A stretch of DNA of 64,000 nt from an uncultured Bacillota bacterium. GTDB lineage: Bacteria; Bacillota; Clostridia; Peptostreptococcales; Anaerovoracaceae. Made by a program: the position numbers and the translations under genes. Every line of letters begins with the position of its first letter. Positions within the stretch are counted from its first letter, which is position 1. The notes under the pieces were generated by a model. It saw only the letters and a program-made list of their open reading frames with translations. It did no database searches and was not told the DNA's origin. Below are positions 7,986 through 16,668 of this stretch, piece after piece. The stretch lies in assembly GCA_927441425.1 (NCBI GenBank), contig CAKMKG010000013.1, forward strand, positions 62,001 to 126,000, given 5' to 3'.

Positions 7986-8285
7986 AAAAGGAATCAGCTC
8001 TAGACTATGTAATTAAAGTTGCTGCAGAAGAGTGGAGCAATATGTCGATTAGAATTTATTTTATTTTAAACCATACTGTAATATAATTGCTGCAACTTAC
8101 TATAACCTTTTATTTTATAATTTCTTCATCTCTGAATTTCTTATTCGTATTAAAACAGGTAATCGCGAAACGGCAACAAAAAAATAAATTCGTAATAATT
8201 AATATGAAAGGAGGATATCTTGAAATTTTCATTGAAACTTAATCGTTATTGTATAATTTAATAAAAATGATGAGAGGAGAAAAAC
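7986..8285 (+). other. AT-rich intergenic region before the permease
   Basis: About 300 bases without a convincing gene. Near its end AAAGGAGG is followed by a 13-codon ORF starting TTG at 8220 (stop 8259-8261). It could be a leader peptide for the permease, but an overlapping ATG ORF of similar size makes this uncertain. No clear operator or riboswitch fold was recognised. Confidence 0.3.
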
Positions 8286-9683
8286 ATGTCAGTAAAACCT
8301 GAGAAAAAATGGCAAGATAATGAGCATATGTTAACACCGGTACCAATAGCAGAAAGAAGGTCAACATCAGCCCAAATACTTGTTTGGGTAGGTTTCGGAT
8401 ACGTTGTAACGGGGCTTTTTGTGGGAGGTGTCCTAGCAGGTTTTGGAGGCCAGCCAGGAGTATCACCTTCAATGGCTGTGGGGGCTGTTATTATAGGCAT
8501 GGGTGCACTTTTTCTAATTACTTCATTTCTTGGGGTTATAGGGCAAAGAACCGGTATGAGTTTAGCACTTGTTAGTAGATATTCTTATGGTTCTAAGGGA
8601 GCCAGTATTCCTATGATCGTCATGGCACTCTTAACCCTAGGATGGTTTGCAAGTATTACTGGAATGGTTGGATCAATATGGGGAGCGTTCATTGGAAATA
8701 GGTCAGGCATCATCATATTTGATCCGTCCGGCATAGGCTATGAAGGAATCCCACCAATAACATTAGAAATCTTTCTCGCATGTGTGATAAGCGGTTTGGT
8801 ATTCACTGCCACAGCTTTTTATGGGATCAAGGCTATTGAATGGGTTGCCAAGCCTGTGGCTCCAATCATATTAATTATCGCGGTATACACAGGTGTTACA
8901 ATGCTGGCTGAGGGAGGCGGCATGGATGCATTTCTGGCAGAAGCAAGCAACATTGGGGGTTTGGGCTTAGGCAGTGCAATTACGGTAGTTGTGGGTAGCT
9001 GGATAGCAGGTGCAGTTATGGGGGTTGATTTATTTAGGTTTAATAAGTCAGTGGCTGCAGTATTTGCTTGTGCTGCGGCATGTTTTATATTTACGAATCC
9101 TCTATTGAATCTTGTTGGCTATATTGGAGCTGTTTCCGTGGGACAATTTGATTACGTAGTTTGGATGCTTGGAAAAAGTGTTTTGCTTGGTATCATTGGT
9201 GTTTTCGCATGGACGACTTCCTTGTGGACGACAAATAATGCTGAATTATATTGTAATTCCTTATATATGGGACCTGTATTTTCGTCATTTGGAAAAGTAA
9301 TTGATAGAAGGAAGTTAGTTCTATATGCAGGAATTATAGGGACTTTATTGGGATCATTAGCTTTCTATCAAATACTCTTTGGTGCTTTCATCACGATTCT
9401 TGGTGCCGCTGCACCACCACTTGCAGGGCCGCTATTAGCCGATTATTACTTTGTTAAGAAACAGAAGTATGATGTGGATTTATTTGACAAACAACCTAAG
9501 TTTAGGCGCACAGGGGTGGTATCTTTTCTTATTGGCGGTAGTCTTGGAATCATATTTCAGTACTTCTTACCATTGCCATACGGATTACCATCTGGGTTAA
9601 CTGCTTTAATATTGACAATAATTTTATATGTGATTCTTTATAGATACTTAGAAAAGCCTGTGAAGGAGGAAGCGAAGGAATAG
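8286..9683 (+). CDS. NCS1-family permease (CodB-like), probable creatinine or related base transporter
   Basis: 465-residue membrane protein with about 12 hydrophobic helices, of the nucleobase-cation-symport-1 (cytosine permease CodB) type. Family-like stretches are GFGYVVTGLFVGG near residue 38, an internal LGWFASITGMVGSIWG, and TTSLWTTNNAELYCNSL near residue 305. Substrates of the family are cytosine, hydantoins, allantoin and similar rings. The creatininase gene 27 bases downstream points to creatinine or a similar cyclic amide as substrate; this is inference. An AGAGGAG ribosome site precedes the ATG. Confidence 0.85.
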   Translation: MSVKPEKKWQDNEHMLTPVPIAERRSTSAQILVWVGFGYVVTGLFVGGVLAGFGGQPGVSPSMAVGAVIIGMGALFLITSFLGVIGQRTGMSLALVSRYSYGSKGASIPMIVMALLTLGWFASITGMVGSIWGAFIGNRSGIIIFDPSGIGYEGIPPITLEIFLACVISGLVFTATAFYGIKAIEWVAKPVAPIILIIAVYTGVTMLAEGGGMDAFLAEASNIGGLGLGSAITVVVGSWIAGAVMGVDLFRFNKSVAAVFACAAACFIFTNPLLNLVGYIGAVSVGQFDYVVWMLGKSVLLGIIGVFAWTTSLWTTNNAELYCNSLYMGPVFSSFGKVIDRRKLVLYAGIIGTLLGSLAFYQILFGAFITILGAAAPPLAGPLLADYYFVKKQKYDVDLFDKQPKFRRTGVVSFLIGGSLGIIFQYFLPLPYGLPSGLTALILTIILYVILYRYLEKPVKEEAKE

Positions 9684-9710
9684 AGATAGAAAGTAAAGGA
9701 GATATGGAAC

Positions 9711-10484
9711 ATGAGAAAAATATTCTTAAATGAATTTACTACAAAAGAAATAAATCAAAAATTGAAAGATAATGAATTGGATAGCGCCATAACGGTGTTT
9801 GGCAGTTGTGAAAGCCATGGGAATCATATGTGCCTTGGTCCCGATTTGTTTGTGCCAACTGAGATAGCAAGGCAGGCTGCGCTTCGATTACATAAGACAA
9901 TCGTTGTTCCAGGGATTCCTTTTGGTGCATCTATGCATTATAACCAATTTCCCCTGTCAATCACCATGAGGTTTGAAACAATAATAGCAATAGCAGAAGA
10001 CATATTTGATAGCCTTATCCTTCATGGAATGAAACATATCTTAATTTTAAATGGGCATGATGGAAATATTCCGGCGCTAGAAATAGCTGCCAGAAAGGTA
10101 AAAGATCGGCATAAAGATGCTGTGATTATTTTTATCCCCGCTTGGTGGGAGATTACAGGGCATAAAATGGTAGAAGACTTCGATGTGTGGAATGGTTTAG
10201 GGCATGGTGGAGAAGGTGAAACCTCAATTACTATGGCTGTAAGGCCGGATTTGGTATCCATTGAGGATGCAGTGGGGTATACTCCAAAGGATACAATTAG
10301 ACTATGTGACCATTCTTCAATAATATGGGATATCAAGGAAATTACTCATACAGGAGCAACTGGAGACCCATCAAAGGCAACTCGTGAAAAAGGTGAGAAA
10401 ATGCTGAAAATCATGGTTGATTATATAGAGAAGACGATACTAGCGTTTGAAAAGGACAATTGGAACTATGACCTGCGACAATAA
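9711..10484 (+). CDS. Creatininase-family amidohydrolase
   Basis: 257-residue member of the creatininase/MftE family, which uses two metal ions to open cyclic amides such as creatinine to creatine. Candidate metal ligands are visible in FGSCESHGNHMCLGPDLF (Glu, His, Asp), LNGHDGN (His) and LGHGGEGETS (His/Glu). Length matches creatininase (about 250-260). It shares a transcript with the permease upstream (27-base gap, AAAGGAG site). No creatinase or sarcosine gene follows, so the product may be exported or handled elsewhere; other family substrates, such as peptide clipping, are possible but less likely given the permease. Confidence 0.82.
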   Translation: MRKIFLNEFTTKEINQKLKDNELDSAITVFGSCESHGNHMCLGPDLFVPTEIARQAALRLHKTIVVPGIPFGASMHYNQFPLSITMRFETIIAIAEDIFDSLILHGMKHILILNGHDGNIPALEIAARKVKDRHKDAVIIFIPAWWEITGHKMVEDFDVWNGLGHGGEGETSITMAVRPDLVSIEDAVGYTPKDTIRLCDHSSIIWDIKEITHTGATGDPSKATREKGEKMLKIMVDYIEKTILAFEKDNWNYDLRQ

Positions 10485-10514
10485 AACGATTTTGAACCTT
10501 TTAAAAAACCAAAG

Positions 10515-10556
10515 AGGAGCTGTAGCACTAAGAAATGAGTGCACAGCACCTTTTTT
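10515..10556 (+). terminator. Terminator after creatininase
   Basis: Imperfect stem AGGAGCTGTAGCACT / AGTGCACAGCACCT followed by TTTTTT, 30 bases after the creatininase stop codon. Confidence 0.8.
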
Positions 10557-10725
10557 AATAGCGTAAAAAACTAAACTAATTCGGCATTTGTTCGAGATAT
10601 AGAATATAGGAAAAATGAGGCAGGCAATTATTAATTTGACCTTGTTAAATATTGGAATTCAAGGGTATCAGTATTTTAAACTGTGACAAAAGTGCAGTGA
10701 TGAAATTGAATGAAGGTTAATTGAA

Positions 10726-13683
10726 ATGAAACCCCCCCATTTTAAACGAATAAGAACGAAGCGCCTGGTTATGATCGTTGTAATGATCGGCTTATGGCTG
10801 TTGGCTGACATTGGTTTTGGAATGACACATGTTTCCTTTGCTATGGAATCGAAGGAAGGTCAGGCCGATGTTGTATTTAAGCGCGTTCTTGTTTTAAACT
10901 CCTATGATGAGGGCTATCGCTGGACCAGTGAGCAGTCAAATGCAATCACAGACAGGTTAAAGGAAGAATACGATGATATTTTAATCTTTGTGGAGTATAT
11001 GGATGCAAAATATCATCCCGAAAAAGATAATTTAGCCCAGCTTTATGAACTGTATCGTTACAAGTATTCCAAAATAAAAATTGATCTGATCTTTGCAACG
11101 GATAATGATGCACTGGAATTTGCATTAGAACATCGAGGGGAGCTGTTTTCTGATGCACCGATCGTATTCAGCGGGATAACGGAAGATGCCGCAAACACAA
11201 TGGTAAAGGGGCATGAAAATATCGTCGGGGTCCTTGAAGTTACGGATCCGGCCGGTACGATGAAGGCGGCAGCGAAAATCAATCCTGACATCAGCAGGGT
11301 GTACATCATTTATGAAAACTCTTCGACCGGAAGAGATTCTAAAAAGCAGATTATCGAGGACCATGTTCAGGATCAGTATGAGCTGATCTCCCTCAATATG
11401 CTGCCCATTGATGAGATATTGGAAACCATATCTATGCTGGAGCAGGACAGTGCTGTTTTGTTAGGGGCGTATACCGTCGATGCAAAGGGATTCAAAATCC
11501 CGGCAGATAAATTCGCAAAACTGATTAGCGAAGCCAGTTCGGTGCCTGTTTATGATTTATGGAATTTCAGAATGGGCGATGGTGTTCTTGGCGGGAGTTT
11601 GCTGTCCGGTTCTACCATGGGAGAATATGCGGCAGACCTCGGCGTTAGACTTCTGAACAGGGAACCAATCGAGTCGATGCAGATTGTCAATCATAAAGTG
11701 GTGGAGAGCATATATGATTATGAGCAGTTGGAACGCTTCAATATTTCTATGAGCCTGCTTCCGGAGGGGAGCCAGATCATCAACAAGCCGTTTTCTTTTT
11801 ATGAAACGTATAAGGAATTGGTAATTGGAACGTCCTTTGCATTTATCGTTTTGCTAATCTACATCATGCTTTTAATTAAGAATATTGGCAAGAGAAAAAA
11901 AGCAGAAATGAAGGTTCATGAATCCAATCAGGAATTAACAGCATTATACGGGCAGATGTCTGCCATCGACCAGCAACTCAAATATCAATTGAGTGAGCTT
12001 TCTGTTGCCCATGAAAAACTGCAGCTGAGTGAAGCAAAATACAGGATGGTTGCCGAAGCAACGAATGACATTGTTTGGGATTGGAATATGGACAGCGGCA
12101 TTATCCGCTATTCCGGAGGACTGAAGGAAATATTAGGCTATGATGATGCGGAAATTTACAGAAAAGAAGATTGGCTTCAAATTGTTGTATCAGAAGATGC
12201 CGAATATGTAAAAACAGCGATAGAGAAATTTGTTCAGAAGGATAGCAATGAGCCGGTTTGTGAGTACCGGGTCAGGCATAAAGACGGAAGAACAATCTGG
12301 ATTTCCACCAAAGCAAAAATGCTACTGGACCAATCTGGGAAGCCTTCTAAAATCGTAGGTTCCCATATCAATATTACAAGGCTGAAGGAATACCAAAACA
12401 GAATTTGGGAGATGGCTTATTATGATGAATTGACGAAGCTGCCGAACAGGGCATATTTGAAAGAGTATGTCACGAAGCAAATCAATTCAAACTACGCAAA
12501 CGAACTTGCCATGATCTATATCGATATTGATGACTTTAAAGCGATTAATGATAATTTTGGTCATAGTGAAGGGGATAAGCTCCTGATTGAAGTCGGAAAC
12601 ATGTTAAATGAAATTACCGAGGAAGAAAACATTGTGTTCCGTCAAGGTGGGGATGAGTTTGTCGTGGTGCTGAATCACGCGGATAGGAATGATTCCATCA
12701 GGGATTATGTCGCAAGGATGAAAGCCAAATTTGAAGACCCCATAAAACTGACCGTGGGCGAATTCCATATCACACTAAGCGGAGGAATCGTTGTCCATCC
12801 TTCGGATGGGGAAGACTTCAATACACTATTAAAAAATGCAGACATTGCAATGTATTATGTGAAAAATAACGGCAAGAATAATTTGGAATTCTTTAACAAT
12901 GACATGGAAAAAGGGGTAAAAGAAAAACTATTATTGGAAAACAGTCTTAGAGCGTCTGCAAAAGAAATGAACTTTACGCTGCATTACCAGCCGATCGTTG
13001 ATATCGTTTCTAGGAAGATACTCAAGTTCGAAGCCCTGATCCGATGGAACAGCCCCGAATTCGGTGTAATTCCTCCGTCGGTTTTTATTAAGCTTGCGGA
13101 AGAAAACGGCTTGATCGTTCCCATCGGCAGCTGGGTTATAAGGCAAAGCTGTATCTTTGCAGCCCAGTTGGCATCGAACGGGTATTCCGATGTGTCTGTC
13201 TCAATTAACATCTCGCCGATTCAACTGAGACAGAGAGATTTTGTTCCGCTGATCAAGGATGCTCTGGCGCAATCTGGTGCTGAGGCAGAAAGAATAGAAC
13301 TTGAAATAACGGAATCACTTTTAATTGATTCCTTCGACTTAAGCCTGAAAAAACTCAATGAAATCAGAGAGCTTGGAATGCAGATATCATTGGATGATTT
13401 TGGACAAGGGTACTCCTCATTGACCTATTTAAGAATGCTTCCAATCAGCACCCTTAAGATAGACAAAGCATTTTTAAATGATTATATTAATATTGACCGA
13501 AACGACCAAATTATCTGTGCGATCATTGATCTCGCTCATGGAATGAAGATCAGGGTTGTGGCTGAAGGAGTGGAGACCACAGAGCAGCTTCAATTTTTGA
13601 GGAAGAATCATTGTGATTTGATACAGGGATATTTGATCAGCAAACCGGTTCCGGAAAGGGAAGCCTTTGCATTGCTGAAGTAA
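10726..13683 (+). CDS. Sensor diguanylate cyclase/phosphodiesterase (ABC-substrate-binding-like, PAS, GGDEF, EAL)
   Basis: 985 residues. An N-terminal hydrophobic segment (about 15-35) anchors an extracytoplasmic domain (about 45-340) of the ABC sugar/peptide-binding-like type (VLVLNSYDEGYRWTSEQ). A second membrane helix near 365-385, a short coiled coil and a PAS domain (about 435-560, WDWNMDSG...RHKDGRTIW) follow. Then come GGDEF (about 565-730, RQGGDEFVVVL) and EAL (about 745-985, FEALIRWNS and DDFGQGYSSL). Both catalytic motifs look intact, so the protein may make or break c-di-GMP depending on ligand. It follows the creatinine operon but has its own 240-base upstream gap. Confidence 0.9.
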   Translation: MKPPHFKRIRTKRLVMIVVMIGLWLLADIGFGMTHVSFAMESKEGQADVVFKRVLVLNSYDEGYRWTSEQSNAITDRLKEEYDDILIFVEYMDAKYHPEKDNLAQLYELYRYKYSKIKIDLIFATDNDALEFALEHRGELFSDAPIVFSGITEDAANTMVKGHENIVGVLEVTDPAGTMKAAAKINPDISRVYIIYENSSTGRDSKKQIIEDHVQDQYELISLNMLPIDEILETISMLEQDSAVLLGAYTVDAKGFKIPADKFAKLISEASSVPVYDLWNFRMGDGVLGGSLLSGSTMGEYAADLGVRLLNREPIESMQIVNHKVVESIYDYEQLERFNISMSLLPEGSQIINKPFSFYETYKELVIGTSFAFIVLLIYIMLLIKNIGKRKKAEMKVHESNQELTALYGQMSAIDQQLKYQLSELSVAHEKLQLSEAKYRMVAEATNDIVWDWNMDSGIIRYSGGLKEILGYDDAEIYRKEDWLQIVVSEDAEYVKTAIEKFVQKDSNEPVCEYRVRHKDGRTIWISTKAKMLLDQSGKPSKIVGSHINITRLKEYQNRIWEMAYYDELTKLPNRAYLKEYVTKQINSNYANELAMIYIDIDDFKAINDNFGHSEGDKLLIEVGNMLNEITEEENIVFRQGGDEFVVVLNHADRNDSIRDYVARMKAKFEDPIKLTVGEFHITLSGGIVVHPSDGEDFNTLLKNADIAMYYVKNNGKNNLEFFNNDMEKGVKEKLLLENSLRASAKEMNFTLHYQPIVDIVSRKILKFEALIRWNSPEFGVIPPSVFIKLAEENGLIVPIGSWVIRQSCIFAAQLASNGYSDVSVSINISPIQLRQRDFVPLIKDALAQSGAEAERIELEITESLLIDSFDLSLKKLNEIRELGMQISLDDFGQGYSSLTYLRMLPISTLKIDKAFLNDYINIDRNDQIICAIIDLAHGMKIRVVAEGVETTEQLQFLRKNHCDLIQGYLISKPVPEREAFALLK

Positions 13684-13786
13684 CATATTAAATGGATTAC
13701 CATCTGCTGATAAATAGCATTTTATCGGTAGGTGGTATTTATTTTGCCCTGAAGAGGATTTGATCTTTTTCAGGGCACAAAAACTA

Positions 13787-13841
13787 TTTACAAGAGATAA
13801 AAGATACTATATAATGAGTTCGATGAATATATTCGACGAAC
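13787..13841 (+). promoter_or_regulatory. Promoter with overlapping palindromic operator for the flavoprotein operon
   Basis: TTTACA (13787-13792), 17-nt spacer, TATAAT (13810-13815). Directly downstream lies the near-palindrome with ends GTTCG and CGAAC (13818-13841), placed where a bound repressor would block transcription. Its minus strand contains TTCATCGAAC, a 9/10 match to the TTCATTGAAC motif before the corrinoid gene and dctP. A TetR operator is likely, since two TetR genes flank the cluster. Confidence 0.65.
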
Positions 13842-13883
13842 CAGTTCAAATTGTCAATTAAACTTTAGAAGGAGGGAAAAGCT

Positions 13884-15356
13884 TTGGAAAGCATGAAACA
13901 AAAATTAGTTGGGATTGTTGGAGCAAAAAATGTTCTCGACAGTCAAGAAATTCTTGAATCTTTTTCAAAAGATCAAAGTTTTGCAGTACCAATGATGCCT
14001 TTGTTGGTTGTAAAGCCTGAAAATGCTGCGCAAGTTCAAGAATTGGTAAAGTGGGCAAATGAAACAAAAACACCACTTGTACCAGTGAGCTCAGGTGCAC
14101 CACATTTCAAAGGAGATACCGTACCAAGTGTTCCCGAATCCGTTATCGTAGATTTAAGTGGAATGAATAAAATCATTAGCATTAACCGTCAGCAAAGAAT
14201 GGTTGTGATTGAACCAGGGGTAACTTACGAACAACTTCAACCGGCATTGGCAAAAGAAGGAATGACACTCTCTACTTCATTAAGACCGAAGGCAAATAAA
14301 TCTGTAGTAACAAGTGTTTTGGAAGTTGAACCAAGACTTAACTGCCTACATCAATTTAACTATACAGAACCAATCAGATGTACAGAAGTTACATATGGAG
14401 ATGGTAACCAGATATTTACAGGAGAAGCCGGTAACGGAGCAAAAGATTTAGAAAAACAATGGGAACAAGAAAAATGGCAAGTACATTCCAATGGTCCCCA
14501 AATGGTTGACATGCTAAGAGTTGTGATTCAAGCACAGGGGAGCATGGGAATTGTGACTTGGGCATCTTTTAAATGTGAATTGCTTCCTACGATCAAAAAA
14601 ATGTACATAGTACCAGCGAAAAAATCAACTGATTTAGAGGATTTTGCTTATAAAGTGATATGGTCGAGATTTGGTGATAAGCTTTATATGATGAATAGAG
14701 CCTATCTTGCTAATTTACTTGGTGAATCTTCAGATAAAATAGCTGACCTAAAAGAAGAATTACCAAATTGGGTTGCAGCTGTTGGTATCTCAGGAGATAT
14801 TATGCTACCAGAAATGAAAGTAAGTGGGCAAGAAAAGGATATTGCAGAAATCGCGAAACTTGCAGGATTAAAATTTCTTTCAGCGATACCCGGAGCAACC
14901 GGAGAAGAAGTGCTTTCTAAATCAATCAATCCTTCGGGAGAAAAATATTGGAAACAAACGAAAAAAGGTGCATTCCAAGATATATTCTTTATTACAACTC
15001 TTGATAAAACTTCTAAATTTATCGACGCTATGTATGAGCTTGCAATTGAAGCAGGATATCCGACAGAAGATATCGGTATCTATATCCAGCCACAGCATAT
15101 GGGTACATCCGTTCACTTAGAATTCAATTTACCTTACGATCCTGATAATACGAAAGAAGTGAAAAAAGTCAAAGGCCTATATGAAAAAGCAAGCAGAGAA
15201 ATGTCAAAGCTTGGTGGATATTATGCAAGGCCATATGATATTTGGGCTGGAATCCAATTGAATAAAGATGCTCAATCCTATGAGATCTTAAAGAAAATGA
15301 AAAATATATTTGATCCAAACAATATCATGAATACCGGAAAACTTACCTTAAAATAA
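13884..15356 (+). CDS. FAD-linked dehydrogenase (GlcD/VAO superfamily)
   Basis: 490-residue flavoprotein of the PCMH/VAO superfamily. The FAD-binding half (about residues 35-225) contains VVKPENAAQVQELVKWANE and LVPVSSGAPHFKGD; the C-terminal half ends with FDPNNIMNTGKL, the usual last motif of GlcD-type dehydrogenases. Such enzymes oxidise hydroxyacids, aryl alcohols or similar groups and pass electrons to an Fe-S partner. TTG start at 13884 with GGAGG 8 bases upstream; an ATG at 13893 is the alternative. It is the first gene of an operon with the Fe-S protein and a second flavoprotein. Substrate unknown. Confidence 0.8.
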   Translation: MESMKQKLVGIVGAKNVLDSQEILESFSKDQSFAVPMMPLLVVKPENAAQVQELVKWANETKTPLVPVSSGAPHFKGDTVPSVPESVIVDLSGMNKIISINRQQRMVVIEPGVTYEQLQPALAKEGMTLSTSLRPKANKSVVTSVLEVEPRLNCLHQFNYTEPIRCTEVTYGDGNQIFTGEAGNGAKDLEKQWEQEKWQVHSNGPQMVDMLRVVIQAQGSMGIVTWASFKCELLPTIKKMYIVPAKKSTDLEDFAYKVIWSRFGDKLYMMNRAYLANLLGESSDKIADLKEELPNWVAAVGISGDIMLPEMKVSGQEKDIAEIAKLAGLKFLSAIPGATGEEVLSKSINPSGEKYWKQTKKGAFQDIFFITTLDKTSKFIDAMYELAIEAGYPTEDIGIYIQPQHMGTSVHLEFNLPYDPDNTKEVKKVKGLYEKASREMSKLGGYYARPYDIWAGIQLNKDAQSYEILKKMKNIFDPNNIMNTGKLTLK

Positions 15357-15379
15357 ATATAGAAAAGGAGGATTTAAAG

Positions 15380-16654
15380 ATGGCTTTACAAGATTTCAGA
15401 CCTATGATGGAACGTTGCAGCAGCTGTGCCGGCTGTAAGTTCATTCCATTTGAAAAAATAAAAAGCTTAAGATTTGGAGAAAACTGTCCAAGTATAGGCT
15501 ACTACAATTTTATGACTTATTCAGCCCGCGGACGTTTTCAGTTAAGTCAAAGCTTGCTTGACGGAAGAGCAGAGCTTGATGATACTGTCACAGAAGCGAT
15601 TCACTCCTGTACATCTTGTGGTTATTGCGATATAGGATGTAAGATAACCAGATACAACCTGGAAGTATTGGAACATAACATTGAGCAAAAGGCATATGCA
15701 GTTGAAAATGGTAAAACATTAGAAGGACAAAAGCCTGTTATGGACAATCTTGCGAAAGAAAACAGCATGATTCCTGGAACGAAAAAAGCAAATCGTACGG
15801 ATTGGGCAAAAGACCTTAACCTGAAGGATTTGTTTAAGGAAAAAGGGGAAGTTGCTTTCTTTGCCGGATGTAAATACAGCTACGATCCTAAACTTCAAAA
15901 AGTAGCGCAAGCTGCAGTTAAATTGCTGCAAGGTGCCGGAGTAGATTTAGGATACCTGGGAGCTGCTGATAACTGCTGTACAGGTCGTGCACATCAAATG
16001 GGATTCTATAAAGAATTTGAAAAGGGTGCAGCGGGCAACATGAAAGCATTCCAAACTGCCGGAGTAAAAACCATCGTGACGCCATGTTCCGATTGCTATC
16101 ATGCGTTTAAACGTCAATATGCGAAATTAGGATCCGATGTCAAAGTACTTCATGTTGTAGAGTATGTTGACCAATTAATTCAAGAAGGCAAAATTAAATT
16201 TACAAAAGCAGTTCCAATGACTGTAACTTACCATGATCCTTGCCATCTTGGAAGATTGGGTGAAGAGTATATCCCATGGGAAGGCAAAGAAAAGAAAATC
16301 TATAACCAAATTCACACTTGGGAACCGAAAAGGCCTAGATACAATGGTATCTATGGAATCTATGATGCTCCAAGAAACATCTTAAATGCAATCCCAGGCG
16401 TAAAACTGGTTGAAATGGAAAGAATCCGTGAATATTCATGGTGCTGCGGAGCAGGCGGCGGATGCAATGAATCCAATCCGGAATTTTCTGCATGGACTGC
16501 CAGCGAAAGAGTAACTGAGGCAAATGCGACAGGTGCAGATGCAATGGTAACTGCTTGCCCATGGTGTAAAGATAACTTTGTAAATGCTGTTGATGAAGAT
16601 GGTAATAAGATTGAAGTCTTAGATATCATCGAACTCGTACAGCAAGCAATGTGA
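15380..16654 (+). CDS. Fe-S oxidoreductase with two CCG domains (HdrD/GlcF-like)
   Basis: 424 residues. Two N-terminal cysteine clusters (CSSCAGC near residue 12 and CTSCGYCDIGC near 75) can hold Fe-S clusters. Two cysteine-rich CCG domains follow: the first includes CCTGRAHQMG and TPCSDCYHAF, the second HDPCHLG and WCCGAGGGC...ACPWC. This is the electron-transfer partner of FAD-linked dehydrogenases such as GlcF, and resembles HdrD subunits. It lies 23 bases after the first flavoprotein and overlaps the upstream region of the second, so all three probably form one complex. Confidence 0.85.
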   Translation: MALQDFRPMMERCSSCAGCKFIPFEKIKSLRFGENCPSIGYYNFMTYSARGRFQLSQSLLDGRAELDDTVTEAIHSCTSCGYCDIGCKITRYNLEVLEHNIEQKAYAVENGKTLEGQKPVMDNLAKENSMIPGTKKANRTDWAKDLNLKDLFKEKGEVAFFAGCKYSYDPKLQKVAQAAVKLLQGAGVDLGYLGAADNCCTGRAHQMGFYKEFEKGAAGNMKAFQTAGVKTIVTPCSDCYHAFKRQYAKLGSDVKVLHVVEYVDQLIQEGKIKFTKAVPMTVTYHDPCHLGRLGEEYIPWEGKEKKIYNQIHTWEPKRPRYNGIYGIYDAPRNILNAIPGVKLVEMERIREYSWCCGAGGGCNESNPEFSAWTASERVTEANATGADAMVTACPWCKDNFVNAVDEDGNKIEVLDIIELVQQAM

Positions 16655-16668
16655 GAGGAGGTAATAGA

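Noticed and set aside
8203-8261. Two overlapping 12-13 codon ORFs after AAAGGAGG before the permease
   Set aside because: They overlap in different frames and have no recognisable regulatory codon run; I mention them only in the intergenic entry.
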